NCBI GenBank assembly: GCA_947489585.1
Contig: CANLEE010000005.1
Coordinates: forward strand, 124,001-188,000
Length of the DNA stretch: 64,000 bases
Direction of reading: 5' to 3'
Origin: an uncultured Psychroserpens sp.
GTDB taxonomy: Bacteria > Bacteroidota > Bacteroidia > Flavobacteriales > Flavobacteriaceae
Made by a program: the position numbers and the translations under genes. Below, one piece after another: positions 8,769 through 18,219 of this stretch (position 1 is the first letter of the stretch; each line of letters starts with the position of its first letter). The notes below the pieces were generated by a model. That model was given only the letters and a program-made list of their open reading frames with translations. It made no database searches and was not told the origin of the DNA.

Positions 8769-10523
8769 ATGTACAGAAGTCATAATTGTGGTGAATTAAG
8801 AGCATCACATATCAATACAGAAGTAACACTTGCAGGTTGGGTTCAAAAATCTCGTGATAAAGGGTTTATTGTTTGGGTAGATTTACGTGATCGCTACGGT
8901 ATGACACAATTAGTGTTTGATGAAGAGCGCACATCAAAAAATATGATGAAACAAGCACAAGATTTAGGTCGTGAGTTTGTCATTCAAGTCAAAGGAAATG
9001 TTATTGAACGTGCTTCAAAAAATCCAAATATGCCAACTGGTGATATAGAAATACTTGTATCTGAGTTAACCGTTTTAAATGAAGCACAATTGCCACCATT
9101 TACAATTGAAGATGAAACTGATGGTGGTGAAGAATTACGTATGAAATATCGTTACTTAGATATTCGTCGTAATCCTGTAAAAGACAGTTTGATATTTAGA
9201 CATAAAGTAACACAAGAAGTTAGAAATTATTTATCTAAAGAAGGGTTTATAGAAATTGAAACCCCTTATTTAATTAAATCTACTCCTGAAGGTGCTCGTG
9301 ATTTTGTGGTACCATCACGAATGAATGAAGGTCAATTTTATGCGTTACCGCAATCGCCTCAAACGTTTAAGCAATTGCTTATGGTTGGTGGTATGGATAA
9401 GTATTTTCAGATTGTAAAATGCTTTAGAGATGAAGATTTACGTGCCGATAGACAACCTGAATTCACTCAGATTGATTGTGAAATGGCATTCATTGAACAA
9501 GAAGATATCTTAAATGCATTTGAAGGTTTAACGCGTCACTTACTTAAAGAAGTAAATGGTGTTGAAGTCGATAAATTCCCAAGAATGTTGTACGATGATG
9601 CCATGCGTCTCTACGGAAATGATAAACCAGACATCCGTTTTGGTATGGAATTCGGAGAGTTAAATGAGGTCACACAACACAAAGAATTTAACGTATTCAA
9701 TTCTGCCGAATTAGTCGTTGGAATTGCAGTTCCGGGAGGAAATAGCTATACAAGAAAAGAGATTGACAAACTCATCGATTGGGTAAGACGTCCACAAGTT
9801 GGCGCCTTAGGAATGGTATATTGTAGATGTAATGACGACGGAAGCTATAAATCTTCAGTAGATAAATTCTATGATCAAGATGATTTAGCAAAATGGGCAG
9901 AAGTTACTGGTGCAAAAGCTGGAGATTTAGTTTGTGTGCTTTCAGGAGATACTAATAAAGTAAGAGCACAATTAAGTGCTTTACGTATGGAGTTGGCAGA
10001 ACGTTTAGGATTAAGAGATCCTAAAACATTTGCACCACTTTGGGTAATGGATTTTCCGTTACTAGAATGGGATGAAGATACAGAACGTTACCACGCGATG
10101 CACCACCCTTTCACCTCACCAAAACCTGGACAATTAGAATTATTAAAAACAAATCCAGGTGATGTTAAAGCCAATGCTTACGATTTAGTACTCAACGGAA
10201 ATGAGATTGGTGGTGGATCTATTCGTATACATGATAAGGAAACACAAGCTTTGATGTTTGACTATTTAGGATTTACTCCTGAAGAAGCTAAAGCTCAATT
10301 TGGATTCTTAATGGACGCCTTCCAATATGGTGCACCGCCTCATGGTGGACTCGCCTTTGGTTTAGATAGATTGGTTGCCATTCTTGGCGGGCAAGAAACC
10401 ATTCGTGATTTTATTGCCTTTCCAAAAAACAATAACGGTCGAGATGTGATGATAGATGCACCTGCTCCAATTGATAATGAACAATTAGCAGAGTTAAGTT
10501 TAAAACTCAACTTAAAATCATAA
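8769..10523 (+). CDS. aspS: aspartate--tRNA ligase
   Basis: Charges tRNA-Asp in the cytosol. At 584 residues it has the bacterial AspRS layout: N-terminal OB fold ([20 protein letters not shown]), class II motif 2 ([18 protein letters not shown]), the GAD insertion typical of bacterial enzymes (about 280-410), and motif 3 near the end ([13 protein letters not shown]). Start ATG is supported by the family's conserved MYRSHxCGEL opening. It is a single-gene unit bracketed by its own terminator. Whether it is discriminating or also charges tRNA-Asn was not determined. Confidence 0.97.
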   Translation: MYRSHNCGELRASHINTEVTLAGWVQKSRDKGFIVWVDLRDRYGMTQLVFDEERTSKNMMKQAQDLGREFVIQVKGNVIERASKNPNMPTGDIEILVSELTVLNEAQLPPFTIEDETDGGEELRMKYRYLDIRRNPVKDSLIFRHKVTQEVRNYLSKEGFIEIETPYLIKSTPEGARDFVVPSRMNEGQFYALPQSPQTFKQLLMVGGMDKYFQIVKCFRDEDLRADRQPEFTQIDCEMAFIEQEDILNAFEGLTRHLLKEVNGVEVDKFPRMLYDDAMRLYGNDKPDIRFGMEFGELNEVTQHKEFNVFNSAELVVGIAVPGGNSYTRKEIDKLIDWVRRPQVGALGMVYCRCNDDGSYKSSVDKFYDQDDLAKWAEVTGAKAGDLVCVLSGDTNKVRAQLSALRMELAERLGLRDPKTFAPLWVMDFPLLEWDEDTERYHAMHHPFTSPKPGQLELLKTNPGDVKANAYDLVLNGNEIGGGSIRIHDKETQALMFDYLGFTPEEAKAQFGFLMDAFQYGAPPHGGLAFGLDRLVAILGGQETIRDFIAFPKNNNGRDVMIDAPAPIDNEQLAELSLKLNLKS

Positions 10524-10526
10524 ATT

Positions 10527-10554
10527 AAAAATCCTGCTTCATGCAGGATTTTTT
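10527..10554 (+). terminator. intrinsic terminator of aspS
   Basis: Stem AAAAATCCTGC / GCAGGATTTTT with a 5-base loop, directly after the aspS stop and 15 bases before the next gene start. Confidence 0.85.
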
Positions 10555-10568
10555 AGTAGATTTAATCA

Positions 10569-12347
10569 ATGCCAATCCAAAACCTAATAAAACGCTTACT
10601 CATTTTGCGATATAAATACATCTCGCAAAAGAATTTTGTGTTCCTATTAGCAATCCTTATTGGTTTATTATCTGGACTAGTTTCGGTGACTATTAAAAAT
10701 ATCACCTATGGTATCGAATGGTTATTATCAAAGAGTATCATTTTATCCCAAAATAGTATTTATTTCATTTTACCAGTAATCGGGCTTTGGCTTGTGTATT
10801 TATTCGTAAAATATGTATCCAAAAAAAAAGTCGAGCATGCTATTCCGAGTATTCTATTTTCGCTATCAAAAAAGAACGGATTACTAAAGCGGAGTAAAAT
10901 ATACCTCCCACTAATCACAGCGCCTTTAACTGCTGGTTTTGGAGGCTCTGTCGGATTACTTGGTCCTGCTATTGCTTCAGCTTCAGCAGTGAGTTCAAAT
11001 ATTGGCCAACTGTTTCATGTAGATAGAAAAACGAGAACCTTACTCATTGGTTGCGCTGCAGCTGGTGCCATAGCGTCTATTTTTCAGTCACCAATTGCTG
11101 CCATCATTTTTGCAGTAGAAGTTTTTAGTTTAGACCTAACTTTTGCATCACTTTTGCCCTTATTGATTGCTTCAGTATCATCAGTATTAACGTCTTATTT
11201 TTTTCTCGGAAATGGTGTGTTATTCAATTATAATGTATCAAATACATTCGAATTAAGAGACACATTATTCTTTATTATTTTAGGCATCGGAACTGGAATT
11301 GCTTCTATTTATTTCTCGAAAATATATTTTGCAGTTTATAAATTTTTTGAACGTTTTAAAACCAATGGACAAAAATTGATTGTAGGTGGTTTGACTATTG
11401 GTGTGATGCTCTATTTTATTCCTCCACTTTATGGGGAAGGCTTCGGGTTTATAAATGATCTTCTCGATGGAAATCACTTGCATGCTTTAGGAAAAACGCC
11501 TTTTGATGATTACTTAGATAATATTTGGGTCGTTATCGCTTTACTCATTGGCATCACCATTTTTAAAGCCGTTGCGATGTCGGCCACTTTTGCTGCTGGT
11601 GGTGCTGGCGGAATCATTATCCCAACAATGGTGATGGGAAGTGCTTTAGGAAATGTGGTTGCAAAAATCATTAATAATATTGGACTTGGCTTTCAAGTCT
11701 CTGAATCCAATTTTACACTTATTGGTATGGCAGGGTTAATTGCGGGTGTTCTACACGCACCTTTAACTGCTATCTTCTTAATTGCTGAAATTACTGGCGG
11801 CTATCAATTGTTCGTACCATTAATGATAACAGTATCGATGTCGTTTATAATTACTAAAAATGCCATCGAACATACAATCTATACTAAAGAACTCGCTGAA
11901 AAAGGTGCATTATTAACACATAATAAAGATCAATCGGTTTTAACCTTAATGAAACTCGATAGCGTTATTGAGCAAAATTTCACTATTCTAAATCCTGAAA
12001 TGTCACTTGGTGATATGTTACATCAAGGTGTTGCTAAATCGAGTCGAAATTTATTTCCGGTTGTTGACGAAAATCAATATCTCGTTGGTATTATTTTACT
12101 CGATGATATAAGAACTGTAATGTTTGATCAATCACTTTATGAGACAACTTCTGTTGAGACTTTTATGCATAATCCGCCAGAACATATTCATTATGAAACA
12201 GATTCTATGAAATCTGTGATGAAAAAATTTCAAGATACTGGCGCATGGAATTTACCTGTTATTAGAAATGATAAATATTATGGATTTGTCTCAAAATCAA
12301 AATTATTAACCGCTTACAGACGCGAATTGATTAATTTCACATCCTAA
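10569..12347 (+). CDS. ClC-family chloride channel/antiporter with C-terminal CBS pair
   Basis: A 592-residue membrane protein with about ten hydrophobic spans from residue 23 on. The ClC selectivity-filter neighbourhoods are visible in degenerate form (GFGGSVGLLGPAIASASAV near 120; AAGGAGGIIIPTMVMGSALG near 340), followed by a cytoplasmic C-terminal region from about 450 with two CBS repeats (ending LPVIRNDKYYGFVSKSKLL). In place of the proton-glutamate motif GKEGP it reads GSVGLLGP, so the gating glutamate seems absent, which would suit a channel-like or altered transporter. It follows the aspS terminator, so it needs its own promoter. Confidence 0.88.
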   Translation: MPIQNLIKRLLILRYKYISQKNFVFLLAILIGLLSGLVSVTIKNITYGIEWLLSKSIILSQNSIYFILPVIGLWLVYLFVKYVSKKKVEHAIPSILFSLSKKNGLLKRSKIYLPLITAPLTAGFGGSVGLLGPAIASASAVSSNIGQLFHVDRKTRTLLIGCAAAGAIASIFQSPIAAIIFAVEVFSLDLTFASLLPLLIASVSSVLTSYFFLGNGVLFNYNVSNTFELRDTLFFIILGIGTGIASIYFSKIYFAVYKFFERFKTNGQKLIVGGLTIGVMLYFIPPLYGEGFGFINDLLDGNHLHALGKTPFDDYLDNIWVVIALLIGITIFKAVAMSATFAAGGAGGIIIPTMVMGSALGNVVAKIINNIGLGFQVSESNFTLIGMAGLIAGVLHAPLTAIFLIAEITGGYQLFVPLMITVSMSFIITKNAIEHTIYTKELAEKGALLTHNKDQSVLTLMKLDSVIEQNFTILNPEMSLGDMLHQGVAKSSRNLFPVVDENQYLVGIILLDDIRTVMFDQSLYETTSVETFMHNPPEHIHYETDSMKSVMKKFQDTGAWNLPVIRNDKYYGFVSKSKLLTAYRRELINFTS

Positions 12348-12378
12348 TACTCTTAATCGTATTTAACAAAAACGACGT

Positions 12379-12606
12379 ATGAAATATATTACTCTTATCG
12401 CATTAATAGCCTCTTTAGGAAGCATCTTATGTGGCTATTTTCTGGATGTAGACTACTCTCAAAAACTTATAGGCTTTGGTGTTCTTGGTCTTTTCGTTGT
12501 TGTTTTTCCTTTGTTTTCTTATTACCGATGGAAAGACAAAAATATTAAGGATTATATGTTAACACAAGAGAACCTCGATAAGATGAGAGAAAATCAGAAA
12601 AATTAA
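12379..12606 (+). CDS. small two-span membrane protein
   Basis: 75 residues with two hydrophobic helices (about 3-21 and 29-48) and a charged C-terminal tail (YYRWKDKNIKDYMLTQENLD). It lies 31 bases after the ClC gene, same strand, and may be co-transcribed. No family recognised; small proteins of this kind are common in flavobacteria. Confidence 0.65.
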   Translation: MKYITLIALIASLGSILCGYFLDVDYSQKLIGFGVLGLFVVVFPLFSYYRWKDKNIKDYMLTQENLDKMRENQKN

Positions 12607-12706
12607 ACCTCAATCATTAAGTTCAAAGCAGCCCATTTTTTAATTTGTTAGGTTTCAGTAAATTAAAAAAATACAATTAATTAACACATGGCATTAATTT
12701 ATGCCG

Positions 12707-12714
12707 TACATTTG
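12707..12714 (+). promoter_or_regulatory. -7 element of the cold-shock gene promoter
   Basis: TACATTTG, 29 bases upstream of the ATG at 12744, in an AT-rich region; the upstream TTG box is not clear. Confidence 0.45.
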
Positions 12715-12743
12715 CATCTTAATTAACATATATTTTTATTACC

Positions 12744-12935
12744 ATGACTGGAACAGTTAAATTTTTCAATGATTCTAAAGGATTTGGATTCATTACCAAC
12801 GACGAAACAGGAAAAGACATTTTCGTACACGTATCAAACCTTAATGGTGTTGAGTTACGTGAAGGCGATAGTGTAGAGTACAACGAAGAAGAAGGAAGAA
12901 AAGGGATGGTTGCCGCTAACGTGCAAGTTCTCTAA
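12744..12935 (+). CDS. cold-shock domain protein
   Basis: 63 residues forming a single OB-fold cold-shock domain, with RNP1-like KGFGFITND and RNP2-like DIFVHVSNL. Binds single-stranded RNA/DNA and acts as an RNA chaperone in the cytosol. Slightly shorter than E. coli CspA (70) but normal for Bacteroidota. Single-gene transcription unit with its own -7 element and terminator. Confidence 0.95.
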   Translation: MTGTVKFFNDSKGFGFITNDETGKDIFVHVSNLNGVELREGDSVEYNEEEGRKGMVAANVQVL

Positions 12936-12958
12936 GAGATATACTTTATTACAGTTTC

Positions 12959-12988
12959 AACGTCTAACGAAAGTTAGGCGTTTTTTTT
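12959..12988 (+). terminator. intrinsic terminator of the cold-shock gene
   Basis: 10-bp stem AACGTCTAAC / GTTAGGCGTT (one G-T pair), GAAA tetraloop, eight T. It lies just beyond the 3' end of tadA. Confidence 0.9.
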
Positions 12989-12993
12989 GTGCC

Positions 12994-13443
12994 TTAATTC
13001 AAATTACGTTTCTCAATAAAAAAACGTTTCAATAGTGCTGATGCTTCTTCAGCCAATATACCTCCAACCATTTTAGTTTTAGGATGCAATTTCGTTTTCA
13101 AATTGATACACCCACGTTCCTCGTCTCTGGCGCCATAAACAATCTTAGAAACCTGACTCCAATACAACGCTCCAGCGCACATTTGACAAGGTTCTAAGGT
13201 GACGTACAATGTACAATTAGTTAAATACTTTCCGCCTAAAAAATTAGCAGCAGCCGTTATGGCTTGCATTTCGGCATGTGCAGTCACATCATTTAAAAGC
13301 TCTGTTAAATTATGGGCTCTTGCTATGATTCTATCATCTATCACCACGATGGCTCCAACAGGAATCTCTCCTTTTTCAAAAGCTTCTTCGGCCTCTTGCA
13401 AAGCCTTTTTCATATAATAAGTATCATCAAACGGGTTCTCCAT
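12994..13443 (-). CDS. tadA: tRNA-specific adenosine deaminase-type nucleoside deaminase
   Basis: 149 residues of the CDA/TadA fold. The zinc site is intact: HAE (TAHAEMQAI, with catalytic Glu) and PCxxC (LEPCQMCAGAL). These and the length fit TadA, which makes inosine at the wobble position of tRNA-Arg(ACG); guanine deaminase is the main alternative but the AGALYWSQVSKIVYGARD stretch is TadA-like. The 3' end faces the cold-shock gene, separated by that gene's terminator. Confidence 0.88.
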   Translation of the reverse strand: MENPFDDTYYMKKALQEAEEAFEKGEIPVGAIVVIDDRIIARAHNLTELLNDVTAHAEMQAITAAANFLGGKYLTNCTLYVTLEPCQMCAGALYWSQVSKIVYGARDEERGCINLKTKLHPKTKMVGGILAEEASALLKRFFIEKRNLN

Positions 13444-13521
13444 AGTTGTAAAAATACAATTCTAATTGATTTTTCTTAATGTCGGCAAGAAATTTGATAC
13501 TATCAAAGAAATCACTCAACT

Positions 13522-14505
13522 ATGAAATCACGCTACACACTCTCTATCCCAAAACCGTGTCACGAAAATTGGTCGGAAATGACACCAAATGACAAAGGTC
13601 GATTTTGTCAATCGTGTTCTAAAACCGTTGTCGATTTTACCAAAATGAATCCCAATGACATCCAAGAATTCATCCATGACAATAAGCATCAACGTATTTG
13701 CGGACATATCAAACAGAATCAGTTAGACACTATTAATTTACAAATCTCTGAAACTGTATTTGAACAAACCATGAGTTTTCATAAGTTATTCTTATTGGCG
13801 CTATTGCTAGCTATGGGAACCTCGTTGTTGAGTTGTTCTGATGAAAAAGGAGAAACGAAAAAAATTGAGAGTGTAGAGATTGTAGAAAAAATTATAGATT
13901 CTACACTGAGTAAAACAGAAAAACAAATAGACACAACTAAGGTATGTACATCCAAAACTAACATTGATAGTATTTCTCAAAAGAAACCAGTTTCTGCGCC
14001 TCCAATACCTATCTTAAATGGCATAGTAGTTACTGGTGAAGTTATAGATAACACGAGAGACCCAATTCATACAGATTCAATTGTTGAACCACCTTATCCC
14101 GAAATTGACGGCATAATGAAAGTAGGCCATTTCAATGAAAATGAGCCAATGTTTTGTTGGAATACTGATATATTAATTGAATTCCCTAATACTCCAAGTA
14201 ATTTATCTCGAGAGGATAAAAAAAATCATTTCAATAAAAAGATGAGTGAATTCACTAACAAAAATTTTAATATGGATATCACTAACAACTTGGGACTATC
14301 TGGAAAACAAAGAATGCAAGTTCAATTCACAGTAGATACAATAGGTAATATAAAAGACATAAAAGTTAGAACTCCTCATCCAATACTTAAAAAAGAAGTA
14401 TTACGCTTAATGAATTTACTACCTAAATTTGTTCCTGCAAAACATAGAGGAAAACATGTTTCAGTCAGCTACGCTTTACCTTTTGTTTTTGATATTGAAG
14501 ACTAA
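13522..14505 (+). CDS. Cys-motif N-domain plus TonB C-terminal-like domain membrane protein
   Basis: 327 residues in three parts. The N-terminus has a putative metal-binding Cys set (C13, C29, C32, C60: PKPCHENW, RFCQSCSKTVVDF, RICGH), a module I know from Bacteroidota hypothetical proteins. A hydrophobic span follows at about 89-107 (FLLALLLAMGTSLLSC). The remainder is a linker rich in Ser, Thr and Lys ending in a TonB-C-like domain (VQFTVDTIGNIKDIKV ... FVPAKHRGKHVSVSYALPF). The predicted topology is a cytoplasmic Cys domain with a periplasmic TonB-like end. It may energise or sense an outer-membrane receptor, but no ExbBD partner is nearby. Confidence 0.65.
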   Translation: MKSRYTLSIPKPCHENWSEMTPNDKGRFCQSCSKTVVDFTKMNPNDIQEFIHDNKHQRICGHIKQNQLDTINLQISETVFEQTMSFHKLFLLALLLAMGTSLLSCSDEKGETKKIESVEIVEKIIDSTLSKTEKQIDTTKVCTSKTNIDSISQKKPVSAPPIPILNGIVVTGEVIDNTRDPIHTDSIVEPPYPEIDGIMKVGHFNENEPMFCWNTDILIEFPNTPSNLSREDKKNHFNKKMSEFTNKNFNMDITNNLGLSGKQRMQVQFTVDTIGNIKDIKVRTPHPILKKEVLRLMNLLPKFVPAKHRGKHVSVSYALPFVFDIED

Positions 14506-14523
14506 TTAATTCTCGTATTTTTG
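14495..14523 (+). promoter_or_regulatory. promoter of dxs
   Basis: TTG (14495-14497), 18-base spacer, TATTTTTG (14516-14523). It overlaps the end of the upstream gene. The presumed GTG start at 14528 lies 4 bases after the -7 box, so the mRNA would be almost leaderless. Confidence 0.6.
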
Positions 14524-14527
14524 TGAG

Positions 14528-16306
14528 GTGCAAAAACGATTATTAGACCATATCAATCTGCCTTCAGATTTAAGACAATTAAATTCTAATGAGCTACCGC
14601 AACTCGCCAAAGAGTTACGTGAGTTCATCATTACTATCGTTGCAACAAAAGAAGGCCATTTAGGTGCTAGTCTGGGTGTTGTTGAACTTACGCTAGCCTT
14701 GCATTATGTGTTCAACACACCTGAAGACCTATTAGTTTGGGATGTTGGACACCAAGCTTACGGACATAAAATACTCACAGGCAGAAAAAACAACTTCCAT
14801 ACCAATAGACAACTGGATGGGATTAGCGGTTTTCCAAAACGTGTTGAAAGCGAATACGATACGTTTGGTGTTGGACACTCCTCGACGTCTATTTCGGCAG
14901 CTTTAGGAATGGCCATCGCTTCTCAATTAAAAGGTGATGACAAACACCATATTGCTGTAATTGGCGATGCATCAATTGCTAGCGGAATGGCTTTTGAAGG
15001 CCTCAATCATGCGGGCGTTACCAATGCTAATTTATTAGTGATTTTAAATGATAATGCTATTGGTATTGACCCAAGTGTAGGTGCATTAAAACAATACTTA
15101 ACCAACGTCAAAAAAGGAAACGAAAAGCAAGACAATATTTTTGAAGCTTTAAATTTTGATTATTCTGGCCCTATTGATGGTCATGACTTATCAGCTTTAA
15201 TTTCAGAATTAGAACGCTTAAAATCAGTAAAAGGCCCAAAATTCCTTCATGTAATTACAACAAAAGGTAAAGGTTTAAAACAAGCTGAAACCGATCAAGT
15301 AAAATATCATGCACCAGGCAAATTTAATGCTGAAACTGGAGAGGTTTATGCCAAATCTACTTCTGAGCAAGCACCAAAATTTCAAGATGTATTTGGTCAC
15401 ACCATTGTTGAATTAGCGAAAAGCAATACTAAGATTGTTGGCATTACACCAGCTATGCCTACTGGAAGTTCTTTAAAGTACATGATGGAACAAATTCCTG
15501 AGCGTGCTTTCGATGTTGGTATTGCCGAGCAGCATGCAGTAACTTTAGCCGCAGGAATGGTAACTCAAGGCTTGACCGTTTTTTGCAATATTTATTCTAC
15601 GTTTTTACAACGTGCTTATGACCAAGTCATACATGATGTTGCACTTCAAAACCTTCCTGTGATTTTCTGTTTAGATCGTGCAGGCTTGGTTGGCGAAGAT
15701 GGTGCAACCCATCATGGTGTTTATGATTTGGCGTATTTGAGGTGTGTGCCAAATATGATCATTTTTGCACCTCGTAATGAAATCGAATTGCGCAACATGA
15801 TGTATACAGCTCAATTAGGTTTAAAACACCCTATTGCTATACGATATCCAAGAGGTCGTGGACGTATTATTGATTGGAGAATGCCATTTTCTGAAATTGA
15901 AATTGGTAAAGGCATTCAGCTTAAAAAAGGAACAAGTCTCGCTGTGTTATCTATAGGATCAATTGCTGTAAATGTAGAAGATGCTATTTCAATGTGTGAA
16001 GCCGCAGATATGGTATCGCATTATGATATGCGTTTTGTAAAGCCTTTAGACGAGACCTTATTGCATACAATATTTCAAGATTACAACTATATAATTACCA
16101 TTGAAGATGGTGTTCTAATTGGTGGGTTTGGAAGTGCAATTCTAGAATTTGCTTCTAAAAATAATTATACAATACCAATAAAAACTCTAGGATTACCTGA
16201 TACATTTGTAGAACATGCTTCTGTAAAACAACAACATCAATCTATAAAGATTGATGCCGAAAATTTAAGTATGCTTTTTAGCTCTATTGCTCTTCTTCGT
16301 CTGTAG
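14528..16306 (+). CDS. dxs: 1-deoxy-D-xylulose-5-phosphate synthase
   Basis: First enzyme of the MEP isoprenoid pathway: thiamine-diphosphate-dependent condensation of pyruvate and glyceraldehyde-3-phosphate. 592 residues, usual for Bacteroidota. Visible family motifs are GHLGASLGVVELTLALHYVF (about 43-62), the ThDP-binding GDASIASGMAFEGLNHAG (about 142-159) and the transketolase-like pyrimidine domain with VGIAEQHAVTLAAGM (about 332-346). The GTG start at 14528 is chosen because the protein then begins at the family's usual QKRLLDHINLPSDLRQL position and no ATG exists near. Its last 23 bases overlap the small antisense gene at 16284-16460. Confidence 0.95.
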   Translation: MQKRLLDHINLPSDLRQLNSNELPQLAKELREFIITIVATKEGHLGASLGVVELTLALHYVFNTPEDLLVWDVGHQAYGHKILTGRKNNFHTNRQLDGISGFPKRVESEYDTFGVGHSSTSISAALGMAIASQLKGDDKHHIAVIGDASIASGMAFEGLNHAGVTNANLLVILNDNAIGIDPSVGALKQYLTNVKKGNEKQDNIFEALNFDYSGPIDGHDLSALISELERLKSVKGPKFLHVITTKGKGLKQAETDQVKYHAPGKFNAETGEVYAKSTSEQAPKFQDVFGHTIVELAKSNTKIVGITPAMPTGSSLKYMMEQIPERAFDVGIAEQHAVTLAAGMVTQGLTVFCNIYSTFLQRAYDQVIHDVALQNLPVIFCLDRAGLVGEDGATHHGVYDLAYLRCVPNMIIFAPRNEIELRNMMYTAQLGLKHPIAIRYPRGRGRIIDWRMPFSEIEIGKGIQLKKGTSLAVLSIGSIAVNVEDAISMCEAADMVSHYDMRFVKPLDETLLHTIFQDYNYIITIEDGVLIGGFGSAILEFASKNNYTIPIKTLGLPDTFVEHASVKQQHQSIKIDAENLSMLFSSIALLRL

Positions 16307-16460
16307 TAGCAATGTCTGGCTGCTGTTCATCTCCGTCGTATACCTCAACACTATTGATTTGTGGTTCAGGGTTACCATTGCTTGTAATATCATCTAGCAT
16401 TAATAAAAACGCAAGAGTTACAAAAAAAATGACTGCGGCTCCAAGAATATTCTTTTTCAT
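16284..16460 (-). CDS. 58-residue single-span membrane protein (short gene)
   Basis: A short reading frame on the minus strand: ATG at 16460-16458, TAG ending at 16284, 58 residues. It begins MKKNILGAAVIFFVTLAFLL, one hydrophobic helix (about 5-21), followed by a strongly acidic tail (DDITSNGNPEPQ, then EVYDGDEQQPD, ending TTDEEEQ). The helix plus a coherent acidic exposed tail, and the position in an otherwise gene-free gap, argue that it is real. Its 3' end overlaps dxs by 23 bases tail to tail. Function unknown. Confidence 0.6.
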   Translation of the reverse strand: MKKNILGAAVIFFVTLAFLLMLDDITSNGNPEPQINSVEVYDGDEQQPDIATTDEEEQ

Positions 16461-16674
16461 CTGTGTAGGTTTAAAAGATTAGGTTAAACAAATATAATCA
16501 TTTATCGTTTAAATACAAATTTAATCGACGAAATGCACACAATAAAAAAGAAACTCTCACAAGCTCCCTTCTTTTGTGTAGCAAATATCTTACTTATTAT
16601 GCTGAATTCCTTCAGATTTCTGAATAATTATCAACACTAATATCAACAAAAACCATAGTGATTAACATCCTAAA

Positions 16675-18018
16675 TTATAAGTGATTCCCTTTTAATTTTT
16701 GGTACGTTAGCATGGCATTGCTATCAGACATTTTTGAAACATAAAAACAAACGGATAACAAACTATCATAAAGATTGTCTTTATCTAATTGAATGTGATT
16801 CTGAATAGATTTTAAAATAAGTTTATCAAAATTAGACAATTCTCCATTTAAATTATTAACCACAGCCTTAGTAAAGACACTTAAGAGTTCATTAATCACC
16901 TTATAACCAACAATCTCTTTGTCTATGACTTCGGTTGATTGGTATACATTTGAAATACTAAGTTTGATAATATCATTAATTTGAGCTTCATAAGCGCTAT
17001 AATCCATCAATGCCTTTGAAAATTCTCCAGATAATATCGCTTCTTCATGTGTCATGAATAACTCAACGGCTTCATTTATCAATGTATTAATCGCTAAAGA
17101 CCGTAAATAGCTTAATCGATCCTGTGTACTTTCAAGTGCATTATATGTTTTTGTTTGAATAGAGTCTCTTACTAAATTTATAAGATACTCCAAAGCATAT
17201 TCTTCTTGTATAAGCCCTAAGTTAATCCCATCTTCAAAATCAATAATGGTGTAGCAAATATCATCTGCTACTTCAACTAAATATACCAACGGGTGTCTAC
17301 AATAGCTAATACAATCATCTGCGCCTCTTTTAACCAACCCTAACTCTTCAGCTACCTCTTGAAATATCTGTTTTTCATTTTGAAAAAAACCATATTTTTT
17401 ATCGGCAATATGTTGTGTTGGTTTCTTCGGAAGTGATTCTTTAGGATATTTTGTAAACGCACCTAATGTGGCATAGCTAAGCCTTAAACCACCTATACGA
17501 CCTTGTCGGCTTTCGGTTAATATTTTGAACCCGTTAGCATTTCCTTCAAAACTACAAAGGTCTTCATATTGTTTTTTTGTGAGTTGATCTTCAAAGTATC
17601 GGCCTTCACCTGTCTTAAAAAATTCGCCTATAGCTTTTTCTCCTGAATGCCCAAAAGGGGGATTTCCAATATCATGCGCTAAGGCTGCAGCTGCAACTAT
17701 GGCTCCAAAATCATTAATTTGATACCCATGAACATCTCTTAAATGAGGATGCTTCTCTAATAGTTTTTGACCAACACGTCTACCTAAAGAACGTCCAACA
17801 ACACTAACCTCTAAACTGTGCGTTAATCGTGTATGAACAAAATCAGTCTTTGATAACGGAACGACTTGTGTTTTATCTTGAAGGCTTCTAAATTCCGAAG
17901 AAAAAATTATTCGGTCGTAGTCCACTTCAAAACCTAATCGTGTTTCGTCTTGTTCCTTTCTTAAGCGTTTATGAGTATCTCCAAATCGTTTCAAGGAGAG
18001 TAATTGTTCCCAATTCAT
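16675..18018 (-). CDS. dgt: deoxyguanosinetriphosphate triphosphohydrolase (HD superfamily)
   Basis: Hydrolyses dNTPs to deoxynucleoside and triphosphate, affecting the dNTP pool. 447 residues with the HD-domain metal ligands: HSLEVS (first His) and AHDIGNPPFGHSGE (HD pair and following His), plus the N-terminal RSLQDKTQVVPL and TRLTHSLEVS signatures. Length fits the Dgt family. It is monocistronic; together with nrdA/nrdB and the dCMP deaminase in this window it belongs to deoxynucleotide homeostasis, though they are not one operon. Confidence 0.93.
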   Translation of the reverse strand: MNWEQLLSLKRFGDTHKRLRKEQDETRLGFEVDYDRIIFSSEFRSLQDKTQVVPLSKTDFVHTRLTHSLEVSVVGRSLGRRVGQKLLEKHPHLRDVHGYQINDFGAIVAAAALAHDIGNPPFGHSGEKAIGEFFKTGEGRYFEDQLTKKQYEDLCSFEGNANGFKILTESRQGRIGGLRLSYATLGAFTKYPKESLPKKPTQHIADKKYGFFQNEKQIFQEVAEELGLVKRGADDCISYCRHPLVYLVEVADDICYTIIDFEDGINLGLIQEEYALEYLINLVRDSIQTKTYNALESTQDRLSYLRSLAINTLINEAVELFMTHEEAILSGEFSKALMDYSAYEAQINDIIKLSISNVYQSTEVIDKEIVGYKVINELLSVFTKAVVNNLNGELSNFDKLILKSIQNHIQLDKDNLYDSLLSVCFYVSKMSDSNAMLTYQKLKGNHL

Positions 18019-18148
18019 AGGTATAATTTAGCCTTTGCAATATAAACTATTTCAATGTTAATTTAATGTTTCCTATTCATAAAAAATACCCACTTCGCAT
18101 AACACTTAGTTAACGGTTTTATGATTTAGGTTTAATACCTAATTAACC

Positions 18149-18176
18149 TTGACTTTACATTACACATTCATCTTTG
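18149..18176 (+). promoter_or_regulatory. promoter of the beta-helix lipoprotein / TonB receptor unit
   Basis: TTG (18149-18151), 17-base spacer, CATCTTTG (18169-18176), one mismatch to TAnnTTTG. Predicted transcript start about 18180, giving a leader of about 40 bases. Confidence 0.55.
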
Positions 18177-18219
18177 CATCATTAATAGAATAACATAAAA
18201 ACTATTTAAAAAGATTATC

